Of a stretch of 10,092 bases of DNA, positions 1-6,010 are shown one piece after another (the first letter of the stretch is position 1; each line of letters starts with the position of its first letter). Source of the DNA: Sulfolobus sp. SCGC AB-777_G06 (lineage in GTDB: Archaea; Thermoproteota; Thermoprotei_A; Sulfolobales; Sulfolobaceae). The translations under genes and the position numbers were made by a program. Under the pieces are notes generated by a model, which was given only the letters and a program-made list of their open reading frames with translations, ran no database searches and was not told the origin of the DNA. The stretch spans positions 1 to 10,092 of the forward strand of contig QEFN01000035.1 in the NCBI GenBank assembly GCA_003086555.1. The letters are read 5' to 3'.

Positions 1-41
1 AAAATTAAAAACTTCTCGCTAATACCGACTTCTTGGTATTA
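1..41 (-). terminator. Possible hairpin plus T-tract terminator, minus strand
   Basis: Read on the minus strand, a perfect 7-base-pair hairpin (arms 35-41 and 20-26, 8-base loop) is followed about 8 bases later by TTTTTAATTTT at 11-1. Archaeal termination depends mainly on the T-tract, so a leftward transcript could end here. What that transcript would be is unclear, because no intact gene lies directly upstream of it. Confidence 0.3.
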
Positions 42-272
42 CCTCCCTAAGATTCCCATAACTGCTGTATAGGTAAATAAACCTTGGGGAGAATTTGCTC
101 ACAGAAGGTCTAGCCAAGTTGCATTTGACTTCTCTTCTAAATTCTCAATAATTCCAGCCCGACTGTGAGTAAAGCTTGCTATATTTCAGCCCTTGATTGA
201 GGATTAACTTCTAACAATTTTTCTAACTAGAGGAGAATTTCAAACTCAAATACATTCTATGCGTTATTAAGG

Positions 273-290
273 AGAAAAAATGAAAAAGAT
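273..290 (-). terminator. T-rich terminator behind the YbjQ fragment
   Basis: Immediately after the stop codon of the minus-strand YbjQ remnant, the minus strand carries CTTTTT (288-283) and TTTTTT (280-275), separated by CA. Paired T-tracts of this kind are the usual archaeal termination signal. Their position within 20 bases of the stop suggests the gene was once a normally transcribed unit. Confidence 0.5.
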
Positions 291-292
291 TT

Positions 293-529
293 TCAACTAC
301 TTTTCTCTACCACAACCGCAGTTCCGTAGGCGATAATTTCGTCTATCGCCTCTGATAACTCGTTAGAGTCGAATCTAACGTTTACTACAGCATTTACCCC
401 TAAGGCTTTCGCATAATCAACCATTCTCAGTAAGGCTTGTAGCCTTGCTTGTTCCGCTAACTCTACGTACTCTTTGATTTCTCCTCCTAGAAGGCTATGC
501 AAAGAGGCAACTATGTTTTTACATAGGTA
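293..529 (-). pseudogene. 5'-truncated YbjQ/UPF0145-family gene
   Basis: The reading frame gives the C-terminal two-thirds of the YbjQ (UPF0145, DUF74; Pfam YbjQ_1) fold. The family signature is clear: LLGGEIKEY, then a helix EQARLQALLRMVDYAKALG, then the strands NAVVNVRFD and AYGTAVVVE. These are small, normally about 105-110-residue proteins with a pentameric barrel-like fold; their role is poorly known (sometimes annotated as heavy-metal binding). The first possible start is TTG at 502, giving 69 residues. Family-like sequence (KNIVASLHSLLGGE) continues upstream of that TTG until an in-frame TAG at 530-532, so roughly 35-40 N-terminal residues are missing. Beyond the break lies an unrelated plus-strand gene. 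I read this as a deletion-truncated pseudogene; translation of a short form from TTG is possible but would lack the N-terminal strands. Confidence 0.7.
511..526. repeat. Perfect inverted repeat at the YbjQ break, before the 90-residue gene
   Basis: CTATGT (511-516) and ACATAG (521-526) are exact reverse complements around a TTTT loop. The dyad ends 8 bases before the ATG of the plus-strand gene at 535 and lies where the YbjQ reading frame stops making sense. It could be a repressor site covering the start of the plus-strand gene, or a scar of the rearrangement. No good TATA box was seen for either direction. Confidence 0.45.
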
Positions 530-534
530 CTATT

Positions 535-807
535 ATGAGGTGCTTTTCCTTTGAAGTCAAGGAGGGGAAATTTCTGCTGAAAGGAGTTGGGAGGTCTTCG
601 TTCGTGGCGGAGAGCGACCAAAAGAAGCTAGAGGGGTTAGTAAATAAGATAGTTTCCTCAACTTTCCTTGAGCTGTTAGGCTGTAAATTTGAGGACGAGA
701 ATGGAAATTCCGTTAGTTTAGGGAAACAGCTCTTTTTAGTCCTCAGGGACGAGAGACTTTATCATAATCACTGGAAGGGGAATATTTATGCCGTAGAGTA
801 TAATTAA
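535..807 (+). CDS. Hypothetical protein, 90 residues
   Basis: I do not recognise this family. The frame is well behaved: arginines are all AGG/AGA, the first codon positions are purine-rich, and the frame stays open for 90 codons from ATG at 535 to TAA. The protein is small, soluble and mixed in charge, without a signal peptide, membrane segment or cysteine cluster. It begins with a likely beta hairpin (SFEVKEGKFLLKG), followed by a lysine/glutamate helix and a strand-rich C terminus ending in WKGNIYAVEYN. Neither a strong Shine-Dalgarno site (only AGGTA at 525-529) nor a clear TATA box precedes it; a perfect inverted repeat at 511-526 does. Its last 72 bases overlap, antiparallel, a ribbon-helix-helix-like gene. 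The conflict means one of the two tails may be non-native. It is the only plus-strand gene called in the window. Confidence 0.5.
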   Translation: MRCFSFEVKEGKFLLKGVGRSSFVAESDQKKLEGLVNKIVSSTFLELLGCKFEDENGNSVSLGKQLFLVLRDERLYHNHWKGNIYAVEYN

Positions 808-900
808 GTTAAATGCCTCGTTTTTAGCCAAACCCATTTCAACCATCTGCTCGGCTATTTCATAGTACTTATCTTTTACTCTTAGTGATACTATCTTCAT
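736..900 (-). CDS. Small ribbon-helix-helix antitoxin-like protein
   Basis: The minus strand encodes about 54 residues from ATG at 900 to TAA at 738-736. The N terminus, MKIVSLRVKDKYYEIAEQM followed by VEMGLAKNEAFNLIILYGI, has the layout of a CopG/VapB-type ribbon-helix-helix DNA-binding domain: a short strand with alternating residues (KIVSLRV), helix 1, a turn with GLAKNEAF, and helix 2. Such proteins usually autoregulate a toxin-antitoxin operon. The call is supported by a TATA box placed for leaderless transcription. The C-terminal tail (from about residue 40) is proline-containing, not family-like, and read antisense to the 90-residue plus-strand gene, so the original C terminus may have been lost. 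No PIN-domain or other toxin follows on this strand, so it is an orphan here. It is encoded downstream of cmr3 but from its own promoter. Confidence 0.6.
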   Translation of the reverse strand: MKIVSLRVKDKYYEIAEQMVEMGLAKNEAFNLIILYGINIPLPVIMIKSLVPED

Positions 901-920
901 GCCTTTATTTTACTAACAAA

Positions 921-930
921 GTAATATAAA
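921..930 (-). promoter_or_regulatory. TATA box of the ribbon-helix-helix gene
   Basis: The minus strand reads TTTATATTAC, centred about 26 bases before the ATG at 900. This is the standard crenarchaeal TATA-to-start spacing and predicts a leaderless transcript starting at or next to the ATG. It lies between the cmr3 terminator and the small gene, so the small gene is a separate transcription unit. Confidence 0.6.
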
Positions 931-966
931 ACTTAACTTCAATAAAATGCAACATAAGCTAATTAC

Positions 967-995
967 AAGAAAAAGAGGATTAGGGTCTATCCCTT
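967..995 (-). terminator. Terminator of the cmr operon
   Basis: Downstream of the cmr3 stop the minus strand has a short dyad, AGGG (994-991) and CCCT (985-982) around a 5-base loop, and then CCTCTTTTTCTTG with the T5 run at 974-970. The stem is weak, but the T-tract is the element that matters in archaea. Its position, 40 bases after cmr3 and before the next TATA box, fits the end of the operon. Confidence 0.5.
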
Positions 996-1014
996 AAAGA
1001 GGCTTTCCATCTCC

Positions 1015-2037
1015 TTAACTCTCTTTTGTAAGAATTTTCCTCACTTCAAGTTTAGAGCAATCTACTTTAGAAATTGTGTTATATCCTATTTTCTCGTATT
1101 TCTCGCATCTCAAGAAAATATTATGGTTAGGATTACTACTAACAACTTTGTTATATTTCTTAGCTATATCGTTATATTTCTCAACTAAATCCTTCTTAAT
1201 AACACTACCTTCAAGTATTGCAGTTAGCATTTCTTTCCTCCTATGATGAGCAATGTCGAACCCTAAACTAATCTTATCAACTTTCCCCATAACTATTAAA
1301 TCGTCCTCTAAGATATCGTCTATAATGCAGTCGGGTATTAAAATCGGGGATAGTGCAAGATAGTAATCGCCAGATAGATCTTTAGCTCTCACGTCGCAAT
1401 GATCCTGAACTTCAATCTTAACAACCCTTCCTTCTCCACCAAAATTAACTACTATCTCGTTTGTTTTGCCGTCATCGCCCTTTAAATTCAGATTATCCTC
1501 TACGAATATTACGTAATTTACCTTCTTCTTGAAAGATAAGTACCTTGCAGTATATAGGTAGTGCTCTTTGACTATTTTCATTTGCCTATCTAAGGATATT
1601 CCAACTCTATCTTGAAAATTAATTAATTCAAATAGTTTATTCTTCTCGCCGTAGAAAATGTCATAAATTTCCTTTTCCCACTTTTCGTAACTTTCACCAG
1701 TACTTTCAAAAATTTTTGGCAAACTACACAAGGTTTTACTATCAATCAGAGCAAACAGTTTTCCCATCCTTAATGGATAAAAATAGCTTTCGTTACTCTC
1801 TACTAAGGTCCCGTAGATATTCACATCTTTAAGTTGTTCAGTTAATGTAGTAAGCCAATCCTCCTTTATGTTTCCATTAAATTTAATATATCCTAACATT
1901 CCCGCTATTGTCGAAGGTCTGGGAATTATTAACGACTGTGCTGAAGTATGAGAACCCGTGATTAAAGGTTCAAACTCACCTTGACTCCTAAGCATCAAGG
2001 GTTCTAAAGGTTTAATCACAACTTTCTTTACAACCAC
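1015..2037 (-). CDS. cmr3: Type III-B Cmr3 (Cas5-group RAMP, crRNA 5'-handle binding)
   Basis: Cmr3 is a RAMP protein that packs against Cas10 at the base of the complex and grips the 8-nucleotide 5' handle of the crRNA. The 340-residue protein begins with a ferredoxin-like strand and the family's typical N-terminal block: KPLEPLMLRSQGEFEP, then HTSAQSLIIPRPSTIAGMLGY (residues 30-50), with PRPSTIAG being the most recognisable part. The start is GTG at 2037, overlapping the cmr2 stop codon TAG by one base. It is fixed by a strong Shine-Dalgarno site, GGAGGTGA at 2051-2044, six bases upstream. It is the last gene of the cmr operon, as in the Sulfolobales module, and a terminator follows. Length is normal for archaeal Cmr3. 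No truncation or frameshift was seen. Confidence 0.9.
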   Translation of the reverse strand: MVVKKVVIKPLEPLMLRSQGEFEPLITGSHTSAQSLIIPRPSTIAGMLGYIKFNGNIKEDWLTTLTEQLKDVNIYGTLVESNESYFYPLRMGKLFALIDSKTLCSLPKIFESTGESYEKWEKEIYDIFYGEKNKLFELINFQDRVGISLDRQMKIVKEHYLYTARYLSFKKKVNYVIFVEDNLNLKGDDGKTNEIVVNFGGEGRVVKIEVQDHCDVRAKDLSGDYYLALSPILIPDCIIDDILEDDLIVMGKVDKISLGFDIAHHRRKEMLTAILEGSVIKKDLVEKYNDIAKKYNKVVSSNPNHNIFLRCEKYEKIGYNTISKVDCSKLEVRKILTKES

Positions 2038-5000
2038 TATTTCTCACCTCCATAAATTATTCTAAGAGTATAAACTATATTTGAAATGAGATTTTGTGGA
2101 ATTTTTACAAATTCATTGCATACTTTAAAACTAACGTCAAAAAGCTCATTATCAAAATTTACTCCTGCTTCTTCCCTCCTCTGCGAGTTCCTCTTTATCC
2201 AATATTTAATTACTTGATTAATAAAAGGCTCATACTCTTTGCCCAGTATAATTAAATCCTTATAATTTTCATAATCATAAAGTAACGAAGTGGAGATCTT
2301 TCCTTTATCTATCTTTTCCTTTAAATCCGATATTAAGTCCAAGATGGAGGCTATAGAGCTGAAATCCGATGTCGAGGACACTATAGGCCTCTTTAACGAT
2401 AAGGGAATTACTGAGGTCAAGCCTTGATATCTAAATATCGCGACGTCTTTCTTAACGTACTTAAAGTCGCCTTCATACTTTGCTTTATACTTTATCATCT
2501 CTTTTCCTTCCTCGAGAAGATTATAAGAATCATTAACAACCATAGACAGCGGGTCTGCATAATGAGCTATAATAACTGAGTATGACCTCCCCACTACTGG
2601 CAACGAAGGATAATAAGCGTTATTAAACCTTACAAAGCCGTTTTCTAAGCACATATTGCATAACTTCTCATTATAACTCCCTGCAAAAGCCCTCCTGCTT
2701 TCCTTAACAAAGTTTAGGACTTCTCCCACCGGCAACATTGCGAGCAAATCGTCTCCTCCGGCGTATATTACAAACCCCTTGTGTTTGTTTATCAAATTCA
2801 ATTCTGCTAATAATCCTCTGTTAAGAGCTGCAGAAATTGAAACGTGCCACGCGGGAGTAACTATAATTCTTCCCACTTTGAATATTTCAGTGAAATATTC
2901 TTTGCTAGCTCTAAATTGTTCATAGCATTTGCCAGGGTCTTCAATGCAGTTATGCATTATCCTGCTAACTTTAGTGTAATCATTATCTCCTAAGAGAGAA
3001 GTAATGATAGAACTTACATAGCTAGTTATTCTCCCGCTCCCAGCTTTTATTAGATAAAATTTAAGAATTTTATTAATTTCGTCTCTCTTTTCGCCTATAT
3101 TTGCATAATCTCCAGAATCAATAATCCCAGACAAATACGGCGTAAGTTTACCCTCAAATAGATCGCCTAGGTAATCACTATCCGCCCTAACTAAAGCATA
3201 ATAAGGAGAAGGAAAAGCAATTTCATGACGCTTAAATAATGATCTATAATTAGACCGCCTATCTTCATTAAACCAATGATTCTCAGGGTCTAGGCTTAAA
3301 TTTATTCCTTTGTCCTTATTTTTATTAAACCAATCCCACATGGAGATTCTATTTTTATCACTATCACCACAAAAATCTTGTATAGGACCTTCTTCCTTGC
3401 ATATTTCATCTTTCTTTTCAATTAACTTCTCAAGAATATCAATTGAGGCAATGTCGCTGGTGGACGGAATTTCGATCTCCTTTTGATCGTTCAGAATTTC
3501 ATCGACAATGTCCTTAATATCGTAAAGGTCTCCCAAAAGTAATACTCTCAATAATCTCGGTTCAGTTCCTAAGGCTCTCTTTACCAAACACCAAGGACAT
3601 AACCTTTCTCCAGGTGAAATTAAGCTCCTTAATTTCTTAGCGTCATTCTCGTCCTTAGCTAAGCCCACATTTACTGCTTTTTCCTCAAATCCTTCCTCTG
3701 AGGGCATTATAACTACTGCAGGCAAAACACCACAAGAAGTGCAGAATTCGTAACCTCTCTTCGATCTCTCGCCAAACTGAGGTAGATTTCCATCTTTAGT
3801 GAGCCTAAAGAGCTTCAGATGAGATTCTGGGGCTACCTTGATTAGCTTATCCTTCTTAAATTCACTAACTAATTGGCGATATTTTCTATCATAAACCTTC
3901 CAAGAATCTGGAGAAAGCTCATTGCTGGCAAAAATCTCGCCTTTTTCTACACTTACTTGCCTTACACGTATTTTCAAAGGAGGAATATATACAATATCCT
4001 CAGTTTTTGTTAATACATTACATACTAAATTCCAGAAGCTATCTTCTTTCCTTAAACTAGAGTACAGTTTTAACGCGTTGATGAGCTTCTTCCATGCTTT
4101 ATCAAATTTATCGTTTATTACTGATAAAAAGTAATTGCTATCTTTTTTGGTAATTGAAGTATATCCATCTCCCTCTCTCTTAAACCCTGGCAAAATTAAT
4201 GTAACTCTCCCGGGGATATTAGAATATGGAGGAATTCTCATCTTTTCAAAGAGTTCATCACCATTAAATATGTACCTAGTTACCAGATCCTTGATCTCAT
4301 TAATTACATTCTCGTCTATTCTTTCTCTCCTTAATTTCTCTAGAATATAGAAAGCGTAGAACTGATTGAACCTTAACGACGGGAATATAACTACATCGGG
4401 TCCGTATTCCTCTATAAACCACGTTAAAACGTACCAGAGGAGTGAAGAGACTAGATAACTTGAAATCCATAGATCTCTGGTCTTCCTCCCCTTGCTTATG
4501 AAGTCTACTACTCCTACAGTATCTATACCCAGCAAATAGGCTTTCCTTTTATTTCCTCCTTGACCTTTAAACGTTAATATCCAATTCATCATTGCAGCAG
4601 TTGCATATAAATGATCGAAAATTGTGTGAGTAGGGTTTCTAGTTTCTGGCGGTCCAGTAGAATACTGTAAATCTATCCAAAGAAGTTCATAAATTAGGTA
4701 AAAAATTTGATACGGCAACATTAGATTAGGAGTTAATTTTGAGAGTAGTTTTATTAAAGAGTTAATAAATTGTTGACCGTAATCCCCTTTAGAAAATAAT
4801 GGAAAACATAAATTGCTTATATTTAAACATAAACTAGGCTGTAATAAATTCTTTAAATATATATTATTCTCTCTAAATAAGCTAGTTTCACCATATACTA
4901 TACTACCTAAGTATCTATCAATAGAAGATGCCAGTCTGTCCGCTCTCTTAACATACGTATCCTTAACATAGTTATCTATTGAATTATCTATCTTTGGAAA

Positions 5001-5174
5001 GACACATGATAAATTTGAGGCTATTATATGCGCCTCATCTTCATGGCCTATATATAAATGATGACCCTCACTTATTATTCTAGGCTTATTAGGTGGATCA
5101 TGTAAGATAGCCGCAACTTTATATTTAACAAATTCATTTACACCAATTTTTGATGAACTACTCTTTTTCGGCAT
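2037..5174 (-). CDS. cmr2: Type III-B Cas10/Cmr2, HD plus GGDD palm protein
   Basis: Cas10 is the large signalling subunit of type III complexes. On target-RNA binding its palm domains make cyclic oligoadenylates from ATP, and in many family members the HD domain cuts single-stranded DNA. The 1045 residues contain: an N-terminal HD region with LHDPPNK (H25, D26), GHEDEAH (44-49) and DRLASSIDR (79-87); a zinc-binding pair, C478-x2-C481 and C526-x2-C529; a first palm domain with ALVRADSDYLGDLFEGKL (D665, D667); a second palm domain with the intact catalytic motif GGDD at 806-809 (YAGGDDLLAML); and a helical C terminus. All key residues are present, so it should be active. ATG at 5174 lies one base after the cmr6 stop and is preceded by TGAGGT (5183-5178), matching the crenarchaeal anti-Shine-Dalgarno; the stop overlaps the cmr3 start. 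Its partner effector (a CARF-domain nuclease such as Csx1) is not in the window. Confidence 0.95.
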   Translation of the reverse strand: MPKKSSSSKIGVNEFVKYKVAAILHDPPNKPRIISEGHHLYIGHEDEAHIIASNLSCVFPKIDNSIDNYVKDTYVKRADRLASSIDRYLGSIVYGETSLFRENNIYLKNLLQPSLCLNISNLCFPLFSKGDYGQQFINSLIKLLSKLTPNLMLPYQIFYLIYELLWIDLQYSTGPPETRNPTHTIFDHLYATAAMMNWILTFKGQGGNKRKAYLLGIDTVGVVDFISKGRKTRDLWISSYLVSSLLWYVLTWFIEEYGPDVVIFPSLRFNQFYAFYILEKLRRERIDENVINEIKDLVTRYIFNGDELFEKMRIPPYSNIPGRVTLILPGFKREGDGYTSITKKDSNYFLSVINDKFDKAWKKLINALKLYSSLRKEDSFWNLVCNVLTKTEDIVYIPPLKIRVRQVSVEKGEIFASNELSPDSWKVYDRKYRQLVSEFKKDKLIKVAPESHLKLFRLTKDGNLPQFGERSKRGYEFCTSCGVLPAVVIMPSEEGFEEKAVNVGLAKDENDAKKLRSLISPGERLCPWCLVKRALGTEPRLLRVLLLGDLYDIKDIVDEILNDQKEIEIPSTSDIASIDILEKLIEKKDEICKEEGPIQDFCGDSDKNRISMWDWFNKNKDKGINLSLDPENHWFNEDRRSNYRSLFKRHEIAFPSPYYALVRADSDYLGDLFEGKLTPYLSGIIDSGDYANIGEKRDEINKILKFYLIKAGSGRITSYVSSIITSLLGDNDYTKVSRIMHNCIEDPGKCYEQFRASKEYFTEIFKVGRIIVTPAWHVSISAALNRGLLAELNLINKHKGFVIYAGGDDLLAMLPVGEVLNFVKESRRAFAGSYNEKLCNMCLENGFVRFNNAYYPSLPVVGRSYSVIIAHYADPLSMVVNDSYNLLEEGKEMIKYKAKYEGDFKYVKKDVAIFRYQGLTSVIPLSLKRPIVSSTSDFSSIASILDLISDLKEKIDKGKISTSLLYDYENYKDLIILGKEYEPFINQVIKYWIKRNSQRREEAGVNFDNELFDVSFKVCNEFVKIPQNLISNIVYTLRIIYGGEK
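2043..2051 (-). promoter_or_regulatory. Shine-Dalgarno site deciding the cmr3 GTG start
   Basis: GGAGGTGAG on the minus strand lies six bases before the GTG at 2037 and is embedded in the last codons of cmr2. It is the best Shine-Dalgarno match in the operon and supports GTG over a downstream start. Confidence 0.75.
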
Positions 5175-5175
5175 C

Positions 5176-6009
5176 TTACCTCACAACCTCCACTTTTGTT
5201 AATTCAAATAATGAATATCCAACAGAAGATCTAGCGCCTATACCTTTCATAATAACTAAGGGTAATGTGTCACAAATTGGTTTTCCTACATCTTCCCGCT
5301 TGTAGTATATTAGGAAGCGAAAAGTCGCTTTAGAAGCTATAGTTAAATGTATAACTGGCGTTGGTTGTGCATCAGCCTCAGACTTCTTCTTATTATAATG
5401 AGGTGTAATTACGTCTGGTACAAACAAGAAATTCTCAGACCTAGTAGGATATGCATCCGTAAAGTTCACATTACCTTCCCTCTCCTCATCGCCGAAAATT
5501 TCTTTAGCCTCTTGCTCGCCTAGTTTATCCTCAATATGACTTCTCACAATACCTTTAATTTCAGATGCAGGTATGTAAGGCAAGTTCATATAAGGATCGA
5601 AAGAAATCCCAGAGTCAAAAATCAGCTTACCTAAAGAAGTTGAAACTCCTATTAAAGTCCTCGTCCTAGTAGTTATCTCAACGTCAACTATCGTGTATTT
5701 TAACGACTTTAGTATTTCTTTGAGATTATCAAAATATTTCTTTACTTTTTCACCGTCTAATTTAAAGTTCCTTGAGACAATTTCAGCTACTTCCCTCTTA
5801 AATAGGCTTTTCTTCTCTTCGACATCTTTTAGGATTATAATGTGATACTTCAATAGTGGGTTATTAGCACTATAAGACTGGTTATTTGAAAGAAATTCTC
5901 CAAAGTTATTGTATACCACACTTGTTAAACTTAATGCCGAGAATAGGTTAATATTACATTGTCTTTCTTTAATTAATTTTAGAATATCAACAAAGAAATT
6001 AATTGTCAT
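5176..6009 (-). CDS. cmr6: Type III-B Cmr6 (Cas7-group RAMP)
   Basis: Cmr6 is a RAMP subunit at the head of the Cmr filament, next to Cmr1, contacting the 3' part of the crRNA. The 277-residue protein shows the conserved family blocks: RTRTLIGVSTSLGK (about 115-128); the RAMP loop LPYIPASEIKGIVRSHIE (133-150), equivalent to 'IPGSSLKG' of other Cas7-like proteins; FGDEEREGNVNFTDAYP (162-178); DVITPHYN (199-206); and the glycine-rich C-terminal motif GIGARSSVGYSLF (256-268). The first roughly 110 residues are a helical N-terminal part with a lysine-rich stretch, less conserved. The ATG at 6009 is one base after the cmr1 stop; GTGATC at 6019-6014, complementary to GATCAC of the crenarchaeal 16S 3' end, precedes it by four bases. 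It is cotranscribed with its neighbours and intact. Confidence 0.9.
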   Translation of the reverse strand: MTINFFVDILKLIKERQCNINLFSALSLTSVVYNNFGEFLSNNQSYSANNPLLKYHIIILKDVEEKKSLFKREVAEIVSRNFKLDGEKVKKYFDNLKEILKSLKYTIVDVEITTRTRTLIGVSTSLGKLIFDSGISFDPYMNLPYIPASEIKGIVRSHIEDKLGEQEAKEIFGDEEREGNVNFTDAYPTRSENFLFVPDVITPHYNKKKSEADAQPTPVIHLTIASKATFRFLIYYKREDVGKPICDTLPLVIMKGIGARSSVGYSLFELTKVEVVR

Positions 6010-6010
6010 T

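Larger units (their letters stand above)
1..292. other. Non-coding or decayed segment with self-complementary arms
   Basis: No intact gene is visible here on either strand. The plus frame starting at base 1 has stops at 70, 166, 205 and 268. Minus frames have short open runs (for example 144 down to 19), which could be remnants of a decayed ORF. Structure is visible: TTTGCTCACAG at 94-104 is complementary to CTGTGAGTAAA at 163-173 (11 positions, one of them a G-U wobble in a plus-strand RNA); TAATACC at 20-26 pairs with GGTATTA at 35-41; GGAGAATTT occurs directly repeated at 88-96 and 232-240, with a complementary AATTCTC at 140-146. This could be a MITE-like remnant, an insertion-sequence end, or a structured transcript. 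The identity is not established. Confidence 0.35.

Noticed and set aside
280..336. 18-codon plus-strand ORF preceded by AAGGAG at good spacing
   Set aside because: It is very short, antisense to the end of the YbjQ remnant, and has no visible promoter.
987..1010. Seven-codon ORF right after cmr3 preceded by AAGGAG
   Set aside because: The Shine-Dalgarno-like sequence touches the ATG, leaving no spacing, and the peptide lies in the terminator region. It could be the remnant of a lost gene but cannot be supported.
3922..4350. Plus-strand ORFs of 70 and 71 codons inside cmr2, and similar ones inside cmr1 and cmr4
   Set aside because: They lie wholly antisense to well-supported genes, with serine- and leucine-rich compositions typical of reverse-strand shadows.
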